In this document: positions 7,006-11,979 of the stretch, piece after piece | Layout: each line of letters opens with the position of its first letter | Position numbering within the stretch: the stretch's first letter is position 1 | Assembly (NCBI GenBank): GCA_945487985.1 | Contig: CALYTX010000017.1 | Span: 1-11,979 of the forward strand | Origin: an uncultured Verrucomicrobiota bacterium | GTDB lineage: Bacteria > Verrucomicrobiota > Kiritimatiellia > RFP12 > UBA1067 | Length of the DNA: 11,979 nucleotides | Direction of reading: 5' to 3' | Notes under the pieces: generated by a model | Told to the model about the DNA's origin: nothing | The model's database searches: none | Seen by the model: only the letters and a program-made list of their open reading frames with translations | Program-made: the position numbers and the translations under genes

Positions 7006-7047
7006 TTTCGCGCCGCAAACCGCCGATAGTCATCCCGCAGCAAAGTT

Positions 7048-7056
7048 TGGTATAAT
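7048..7056 (+). promoter_or_regulatory. Extended -10 promoter of hisHF-guaA
   Basis: TGG-TATAAT on the plus strand. Initiation near 7063 would give a leader of about 20 bases containing AAAGG at 7071-7075, seven bases before the hisHF ATG. It lies back to back with the pseudouridine synthase promoter in a 96-base divergent spacer. The leader is too short for a histidine attenuator or a riboswitch. No good -35 hexamer is present. Confidence 0.7.
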
Positions 7057-7082
7057 ATCGCCTTAATTCCAAAGGTGCTTTT

Positions 7083-8483
7083 ATGACGGCGATCATAGAT
7101 TACAAGGCTGGAAATCTCACCAGCGTGCAACTCGCTTTCGCGGCTCTCGGCGTAGAAACGGTAGTGACTGCCGACCCGCAGACAATCCGCCGGGCCGACC
7201 GGGTTGTTTTCCCCGGCGTGGGAGCGGCGGGCAGCGCGATGGCAAGCCTTCGGCGGCTGGGTCTAATCGAAACGGTAAAGGAAGCCGCTGCCACCAAGCC
7301 TTTCCTTGGCATCTGCCTGGGCATGCAGATCCTCTTCGAACATTCGCAAGAAGACGGCGGGGTGGATACACTCGGCGTTCTACCCGGGCAGGTCAGGCGC
7401 TTTCCCGATGCACCGGGATACAAGATTCCGCAGATCGGCTGGAACGATACGCGCCTTAGTTCGGCGCAGGGGGGCGGAAGCGCGGGCGAATACTATTTCG
7501 TCCATTCCTACTTCGCCGAGCTTACGGCCGACACGCTGCTAATCAGCTCCCATGCGGGCGTCGACTTCACTGCCATGGTGCGACGCGGCAATCTCTGGGC
7601 CTCGCAATTCCATCCCGAGAAATCGGGCCGTGTCGGACTCGATTTCCTGAAACGCTGGCTCGAAGGCGGGGAAATCGCTGCGGCCGGCGCCGCCCGGAGC
7701 GACGCCTCGCTCACCAGGCGCGTCATTCCGTGCCTCGACGTGAAAGGCGGGCGCGTGACCAAAGGCGTCAAATTCAAAAACAATATCGATTTGGGCGATC
7801 CTGTGGAAATGGCGGTGAATTATTCAACCGGCGGCGCAGATGAACTCGTCTTCTACGACATCACCGCCTCAGCCGAACGCCGGCCCATCGACATTGGCAT
7901 GGTAGCGGATGTCGCCAAATCCATCCGCATCCCCTTCGCCGTAGGCGGCGGAATAAGTTCGCTCGCCGATATGGAACGCGTGATTCTCGCCGGGGCCGAA
8001 AAAATTTCAGTGAATTCGCTGGCAGTGAAAAACCCGCAGATTATCGCCGATGGCGCCAGGGCGTTCGGCTCGCAATGCATTGTGCTGGGGATGGATCCGG
8101 TGCGGAGCGCCAACGGTGCCTGCCCGAGCGGATTCGAGATCACCACACGCGGTTTCCGCGAGTTCACCGGAATCGACGCCGTCGAGTGGGCCAAGCGCGC
8201 AGCCGGCCTGGGCGCAGGCGAAATCGTCGTCAATTCCGTCGATGCCGACGGCACGCGTTCAGGATTCGAGCTCGACATCACCCGCCGCATCGCCGAGGCG
8301 ACGAACGTGCCGGTGGTGGCCTCGGGCGGCGCCGGCAGGCCAGAGCATTTTGCAACCGTCTTCAACGAAGCCAAAGCCGACGCAGCCATCGTCGCAGGCA
8401 TGATCCACACCGGCGAATTCACGATAGCCGAAATCAAGGCGGCAATGTCCGCCGCCGGCGTGCCCGTGCGCCTACACTATTAG
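7083..8483 (+). CDS. hisHF: Fused imidazole glycerol phosphate synthase (HisH-HisF)
   Basis: This enzyme makes imidazole glycerol phosphate and AICAR from PRFAR, using ammonia from glutamine: the fifth step of histidine synthesis and a link to purines. In most bacteria HisH and HisF are separate subunits; here one 466-residue chain holds both. Residues 1 to about 195 are the class I glutaminase with Cys78 (GICLGMQ), His177 and Glu179 (QFHPEKSG). A short Ala-rich linker follows. From about residue 209 comes the HisF barrel with Asp219 (CLDVKGGRV) and Asp338 (LGMDPVR), whose spacing of 119 equals that of the catalytic Asp11 and Asp130 of Thermotoga HisF. VNSVDADGT and ASGGAG are also present. 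There is no internal stop or frameshift signature. The ATG has AAAGG seven bases upstream. guaA follows after 46 bases. Fused forms are standard in yeast and plants. Confidence 0.95.
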   Translation: MTAIIDYKAGNLTSVQLAFAALGVETVVTADPQTIRRADRVVFPGVGAAGSAMASLRRLGLIETVKEAAATKPFLGICLGMQILFEHSQEDGGVDTLGVLPGQVRRFPDAPGYKIPQIGWNDTRLSSAQGGGSAGEYYFVHSYFAELTADTLLISSHAGVDFTAMVRRGNLWASQFHPEKSGRVGLDFLKRWLEGGEIAAAGAARSDASLTRRVIPCLDVKGGRVTKGVKFKNNIDLGDPVEMAVNYSTGGADELVFYDITASAERRPIDIGMVADVAKSIRIPFAVGGGISSLADMERVILAGAEKISVNSLAVKNPQIIADGARAFGSQCIVLGMDPVRSANGACPSGFEITTRGFREFTGIDAVEWAKRAAGLGAGEIVVNSVDADGTRSGFELDITRRIAEATNVPVVASGGAGRPEHFATVFNEAKADAAIVAGMIHTGEFTIAEIKAAMSAAGVPVRLHY

Positions 8484-8529
8484 CCCAACCAAACCTCCAG
8501 ATCCAACCGTTCAGCAAATCAACAACGCT

Positions 8530-10086
8530 ATGTCGCAAAACCATTCCAAGATCCAGCGTATAGTCATCCTCGACTACGGTTCCCAATACACGCAACTGAT
8601 TGCGCGCAGAATCCGCGAGCAACAGGTTTTCTCCGAAATAATCCGTTTCGACACGCCCGCGGCGAAGCTCGCCGAAAACATGCCGCAAGGCATCATCCTT
8701 TCTGGCGGACCGAACAGCGTGTTCGAAGAAGGCGCCCCTGGCATCGATCCTGAAATCTTCAAACTGGGCGTGCCAGTGTTGGGAATCTGCTACGGCATGC
8801 AGCTTATGAGCCAGCAGCTCGGCGGCAAAGTGCATCCGGGCGAATCGCGTGAATACGGCAAAACGAAAATCAAGACCAGTCCCGACAACGAACTTTTCAC
8901 CGGTCTTCCGGATGAATTCACCGTCTGGATGAGCCATGGCGACCGCGTAGCTCAAATTCCCGCTGGTTTTAAAGTGTCGGCGACGAGCACGAATTGCCCC
9001 TTCGCGGCAGTCCGCAACGAAGAGAAGCGTTTCTACGCCATCCAATTCCACCCCGAAGTCGTCCACACCGAACACGGGAACCAAATTATCGGCAACTTTC
9101 TCTTCAAAATCTGCGGCTGCCGGGCAGACTGGAAGCTTTCAAGCTGGATCGACGAAACAGTGGCGCGACTCAAAGCACAGGTCGGCGACGAAGAAGTGGT
9201 GCTCGGCCTTTCCGGCGGCGTCGATTCATCGGTAGTCGCCGTGCTCCTGAACCGGGCGATTGGCAAACGGCTGCACTGCATCTTCGTGGATAATGGCCTG
9301 CTCCGCCACAACGAGGCCGTGCAGGTGGAAAAAATGTTCCGGACGAAGCTCGACCTCGACCTGCACATCGCGCGTGCCGCCGAACGCTTCTACGCAGCGC
9401 TCAAAGGCGTCGAAGATCCCGAACAAAAACGCAAAATAATCGGACGCGAATTCATCAATGTCTTCGCCGAGCAGGCGCGCAAGTTCAAGAACGCGAAATT
9501 CCTCGGCCAGGGGACGATCTATCCCGATGTCATCGAGAGCTCGAACGCGCTCAAGGGTCCGTCGCAGACGATCAAATCCCACCACAACGTGGGCGGACTC
9601 CCCCCCGACCTCAAATTTGAACTTGTCGAACCCCTGCGCGACCTTTTCAAGGACGAAGTGCGCGCCGTCGGACGGGTTCTCGGGATGGACGACGAACTGC
9701 TCGACCGCCAGCCCTTCCCAGGTCCGGGCCTGGGGGTTCGCGTCCTCGGCGAAGTGACCGAGGAAAAGGTCAAGCTGCTTCAACAAGCCGATCTGCGCGT
9801 GCAAGAGGAAATCCGCAAACTGCCCGGATACAAGAACATCTGGCAGACCTTCGCGGTGCTGCTGCCTGTAAAATCGGTAGGCGTGATGGGCGATCAGCGC
9901 ACCTACGAATACACCTGCGCGATCCGTTCGGTCGATTCCATCGACGCAATGACGGCCGACTGGACGCGCATTCCCTACGAAACACTCGCGGCCATGTCGA
10001 ACCGCATCATCAACGAGGTCCGCGGAATCAACCGCGTGGTCTACGATATTTCCTCCAAGCCGCCGGCAACCATCGAGTGGGAATAA
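8530..10086 (+). CDS. guaA: GMP synthase (glutamine-hydrolysing)
   Basis: GuaA aminates XMP to GMP with ATP and glutamine in the cytosol. The 518-residue product is the normal two-domain single-chain form. The N-terminal class I glutaminase has DYGSQYTQLI, nucleophile Cys87 (GICYGMQ) and His174/Glu176 (FHPEV). The ATP pyrophosphatase domain has the P-loop SGGVDSS at 228-234. The C-terminal dimerisation/XMP domain carries QGTIYPDVIES, KSHHNVGGLP, PGPGLGVRVLGE and ends with KPPATIEWE. The start agrees with the family N-terminus. The 46-base spacer after hisHF is rich in C and A and has no purine-rich Shine-Dalgarno sequence, which is unusual here. No separate promoter is evident, so expression probably depends on the hisHF promoter. 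The reaction releases pyrophosphate, a substrate of the pyrophosphatase encoded elsewhere in the window. Confidence 0.97.
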   Translation: MSQNHSKIQRIVILDYGSQYTQLIARRIREQQVFSEIIRFDTPAAKLAENMPQGIILSGGPNSVFEEGAPGIDPEIFKLGVPVLGICYGMQLMSQQLGGKVHPGESREYGKTKIKTSPDNELFTGLPDEFTVWMSHGDRVAQIPAGFKVSATSTNCPFAAVRNEEKRFYAIQFHPEVVHTEHGNQIIGNFLFKICGCRADWKLSSWIDETVARLKAQVGDEEVVLGLSGGVDSSVVAVLLNRAIGKRLHCIFVDNGLLRHNEAVQVEKMFRTKLDLDLHIARAAERFYAALKGVEDPEQKRKIIGREFINVFAEQARKFKNAKFLGQGTIYPDVIESSNALKGPSQTIKSHHNVGGLPPDLKFELVEPLRDLFKDEVRAVGRVLGMDDELLDRQPFPGPGLGVRVLGEVTEEKVKLLQQADLRVQEEIRKLPGYKNIWQTFAVLLPVKSVGVMGDQRTYEYTCAIRSVDSIDAMTADWTRIPYETLAAMSNRIINEVRGINRVVYDISSKPPATIEWE

Positions 10087-10111
10087 ACCCATCGTCCAAC
10101 AAATTTCGGTC

Positions 10112-11683
10112 GTGAAAACTCTCATCAGCAACGGACTTGTTGTCGACGGCACTGGTGCGCGCGCCTTCCCCGGAGATGTGCTGATCGAGGGCGATCGCAT
10201 CGCCGAGATAATCCCCCGCCGCAGCGGCGCTTCCTCCGCGGCGGACAGGACTGTCGATGCCTCGGGGTTCGTCGTCTCGCCAGGATTCATCGACGCACAC
10301 GCCCATTCCGACGCCTATTTGATAATCGAGCCGGACGCGCCATCGAAAATTTCGCAAGGCATAACCACGGAAATCAACGGACAGTGCGGCGGGTCGATCG
10401 CGCCGCGCTACGGTCAGGCGCGTCTGTCGTCCGACTGGGCGTCGGTTCTCGGCGAGCGTCTCGTGTGGCGTTCGCTCGCGGAATACCGCGAAATCCTCGC
10501 CGCGGCGAAACCGGCCGTCAACACCGTACAATTTATCGGACACAACACCCTGCGCTCGTCAGTGATCGGCTACGCCGGCCGCGCGGCGAATGCCGACGAA
10601 ATTCGACAGATGCAATATCTGCTCGAAAAATCGCTCGACGAAGGCGCACGGGGATTCTCTACGGGACTTATCTACCAGCCCGGGAAATACGCCACCGACG
10701 ACGAAGTGGTGTCACTTACAAAGACGGCCGCCGCCAAAGGTGCAATCTATTCCACCCACATGCGATCAGAGGGAGATCGAATCCTCGAAGCAATCGATGA
10801 AGTGATCGATCTCGCCCAGGAAACCGGCATCCGCGCAGAAATTTCCCATCTGAAGACAAGCGGCAGGAACAACTGGGGAAAACTCGATGCCGTGCTGGCG
10901 AAAATCGAAGCGGCCATGAACCAGGGTTGGCTGCTGGGCAGCGATCGCTACCCTTACTGCGGCGCCGGAACCGATCTCGACATCGTTTTCCCAGATTGGG
11001 CCGGCGAGGGCGCCGCGCCTGCCGAGATGGCCCGCTTGTCAGACCCAGCGCTGCGCGCGCGCATCGTCGCGGAAATCGACTCGCAAGATCGCGACTGGTC
11101 CAGCGTGATGATCGGCGGCACCTGGCATCCAGAGACGAAACGCTTCTCCGGCAAAACCGTCGCGCAAATCGCCACTGAAGCAAACGCACCCTCCACGCCC
11201 GGTGAAATCGTCTGCGACATACTCGCCAAAGATCTTTGCCGAACCGGCGCGTTCTTCTTCACCATGTCGGAGGCGAACCTCGACCGGATTCTTAGCGTGC
11301 CGTGGATTGTCCCCGGTTCGGACGCCAGCCTGCGCTCCCCGCAAGGAATTCTCGGCGCCGACCATCCGCACCCGCGAGCCTATGGAACCATGCCGGAATT
11401 CTACCGGCGCTTGCGCGCACTGGGCGTTTCGCAAGAAGAAGCCGTCGGGCGCATGACCGGCAAAACAGCCTCGCGCTTCGGCCTCGAGGGGCGCGGCGTT
11501 CTGCGGAAAGGCGCCTTTGCCGACATCGTCGTCTGGAATGAAAACGACTTCAAGTCCAACGCCTCCTACCTGCGCCCCCACTGCTTCAGTTCGGGAGTGA
11601 AGTTGACAATGGTCAACGGAATCATCTCCTACCACCGCGGCGAGTTCACCGGCGAACGCGGCGGACGCTTCCTCGAACGCTAA
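10112..11683 (+). CDS. N-acyl-D-amino-acid deacylase family amidohydrolase
   Basis: A 523-residue metal-dependent amidohydrolase resembling D-aminoacylase, which removes acyl groups from N-acyl-D-amino acids. Typical features are SPGFIDAHAHSD with His63 and His65, GQCGGS with Cys92, STHMRSEGD with His216, ISHLK with His246, the YPYCGAGTDLD segment, and VPGSDA with Asp404. These correspond to the zinc ligands and catalytic Asp of the Alcaligenes enzyme. The C-terminal GRGVLRKGAFADIVVW is the usual second half of the beta-sandwich domain. No signal peptide is seen, so it is probably cytoplasmic. The true substrate is not certain, because the family also covers other N-acyl or dipeptide-like substrates. 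It starts with GTG, 25 bases after guaA, with no clear Shine-Dalgarno sequence; the protein aligns from this point. Cotranscription with guaA is likely, but the metabolic link is unclear. Confidence 0.9.
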   Translation: MKTLISNGLVVDGTGARAFPGDVLIEGDRIAEIIPRRSGASSAADRTVDASGFVVSPGFIDAHAHSDAYLIIEPDAPSKISQGITTEINGQCGGSIAPRYGQARLSSDWASVLGERLVWRSLAEYREILAAAKPAVNTVQFIGHNTLRSSVIGYAGRAANADEIRQMQYLLEKSLDEGARGFSTGLIYQPGKYATDDEVVSLTKTAAAKGAIYSTHMRSEGDRILEAIDEVIDLAQETGIRAEISHLKTSGRNNWGKLDAVLAKIEAAMNQGWLLGSDRYPYCGAGTDLDIVFPDWAGEGAAPAEMARLSDPALRARIVAEIDSQDRDWSSVMIGGTWHPETKRFSGKTVAQIATEANAPSTPGEIVCDILAKDLCRTGAFFFTMSEANLDRILSVPWIVPGSDASLRSPQGILGADHPHPRAYGTMPEFYRRLRALGVSQEEAVGRMTGKTASRFGLEGRGVLRKGAFADIVVWNENDFKSNASYLRPHCFSSGVKLTMVNGIISYHRGEFTGERGGRFLER

Positions 11684-11773
11684 GACCTTTCCGCGGTTTC
11701 CACGCCGGCTTTATCCACCGCCGCCTTCTCCGCGGGCGCGAACAACTTTAACGCGATTTTAACCGCCGACTAA
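11684..11773. other. Intergenic segment after the amidohydrolase
   Basis: No confident gene or terminator hairpin is seen here. On the minus strand there is a short open stretch ending in TAG at 11680-11682 that encodes an Ala/Lys/Glu-rich sequence (APAEKAAVDKAGVETAERS). It is closed on its upstream side by an in-frame TAG near 11770 and has no start site of its own. It may be a remnant of a gene's 3' end or chance coding in GC-rich DNA. Confidence 0.3.
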
Positions 11774-11801
11774 TTGTCCTTTAACATTCCCGTGCGATAA
11801 T
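11774..11801 (+). promoter_or_regulatory. Promoter for the small ORF
   Basis: TTGTCC at 11774-11779 (four of six with the -35 consensus), a 16-base spacer, and GATAAT at 11796-11801 preceded by TG at 11793-11794, i.e. another extended -10 form. Initiation near 11808 places the AGGAG of the small ORF near the 5' end of the message. Confidence 0.5.
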
Positions 11802-11826
11802 CTGTCTCAGAGGAGATAGAAAAGCT

Positions 11827-11916
11827 ATGAAGAAGGAAACTCGCACCAATATGCAAATTGCAGTAGCGGTGGCAGTGATAGCGTTTTTGTATCTCATCGA
11901 GTGGATCTACCGATGA
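11827..11916 (+). CDS. Predicted 29-residue single-pass membrane peptide
   Basis: I do not recognise a family. The ORF starts MKKETRTN, continues with a hydrophobic stretch of about 16 residues (roughly residues 10-25, rich in Ala, Val and Ile) and ends IEWIYR before TGA. A charged N-terminus plus one hydrophobic helix suggests insertion in the inner membrane. Support for translation comes from its own promoter and AGGAG at 11811-11815, although the 11-base spacing to ATG is longer than ideal. The last codons and the stop lie within a perfect 15-bp inverted repeat. Size and composition resemble small membrane proteins, including type I toxin peptides such as TisB, but no antitoxin RNA can be demonstrated and the resemblance is generic. 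It could also be a chance ORF. Confidence 0.4.
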   Translation: MKKETRTNMQIAVAVAVIAFLYLIEWIYR

Positions 11917-11925
11917 GATACAAAA
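11885..11925. repeat. Perfect 15-bp inverted repeat with 11-base loop
   Basis: The arm at 11885-11899 (TTTTGTATCTCATCG) is exactly complementary to the arm at 11911-11925 (CGATGAGATACAAAA), separated by 11 bases. It spans the 3' end and TGA stop of the small ORF. The 3' flank is A-rich rather than T-rich on both strands, so it is not a standard intrinsic terminator in either direction. It may be an RNA hairpin that stabilises or regulates the small transcript, a protein-binding dyad, or a terminator of unusual form. Confidence 0.85.
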
Positions 11926-11979
11926 GATAATGTGGCAAAGCCTGGGATGGAATCCCTTATCCCCCCGTCTCTTCCTGCC

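Noticed and set aside
6987..7082. Histidine attenuator, T-box or purine riboswitch upstream of hisHF-guaA
   Set aside because: The spacer is 96 bases and the predicted leader about 20 bases, with no His-rich leader peptide or aptamer-sized fold.
9226..10290. 354-residue open frame antisense to guaA
   Set aside because: It is a mirror of GC-rich codon use in guaA; guaA is unmistakable along its full length, and the antisense frame has no recognisable domain or ribosome site. The same holds for the antisense frames at 166-828, 953-1321, 2447-3229, 7853-8437, 8434-9084 and 11039-11635.
11684..11773. Terminator after the amidohydrolase
   Set aside because: The segment has palindromic CCGCGG pieces but no stable stem followed by a T-run. 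I could not support a terminator.
11954..11966. GGGAT-GGA-ATCCC hairpin near the right edge
   Set aside because: Only five base pairs with a three-base loop and no T-run; it is within chance expectation, and the context is cut off by the window edge.

Overview
This is a GC-rich, densely coded bacterial chromosome segment made almost entirely of core-metabolism genes. I cannot name the organism from sequence alone. The AroA and HD-protein motifs recall anaerobic gut lineages (Clostridia-like), and the fused enzymes and extended -10 promoters would also fit an uncultured PVC-type bacterium (Kiritimatiellota or Lentisphaerota). This placement is a low-confidence guess. I see no mobile element, CRISPR array, tRNA or rRNA.

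Layout. Eight genes read leftward, in three promoter-delimited blocks. Block 1 (6986 to 5542) holds an RsuA/RluB-type rRNA pseudouridine synthase, a DUF167 protein and a C_GCAxxG_C_C protein, with overlapping ends. Block 2 (5530 to 1717) holds a CBS-domain manganese pyrophosphatase, a fused shikimate kinase/3-dehydroquinate synthase (aroKB), and a compact EPSP synthase (aroA) joined to aroKB by an ATGA overlap. Block 3 (1674 to 40) holds fabH and an HD-domain protein. A further promoter near the left edge points out of the window. From 7083 three genes read rightward: a fused HisH-HisF imidazole glycerol phosphate synthase, GMP synthase (guaA), and an N-acyl-D-amino-acid deacylase family amidohydrolase. 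Right of 11683 lies a short region with its own promoter, a 29-residue membrane-peptide ORF, and a perfect 15-bp inverted repeat over the ORF's end.

Functionally the window covers three of the seven shikimate-pathway steps (AroB, AroK and AroA on two genes), the branch point linking histidine to purine synthesis (HisHF releases AICAR), GMP synthesis, fatty-acid initiation and pyrophosphate removal.

The most notable points are two pathway fusions (AroK-AroB and HisH-HisF); an AroA that keeps its catalytic residues but lacks about 25 residues of its N-terminal half; a repeated extended -10 promoter TGNTATAAT at five sites; and two of those promoters placed exactly 10 nt from the start codon, which predicts leaderless or nearly leaderless mRNAs. 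I found no convincing novel multi-gene system. The best candidate for something undescribed is the small membrane ORF with its inverted repeat at the right edge.
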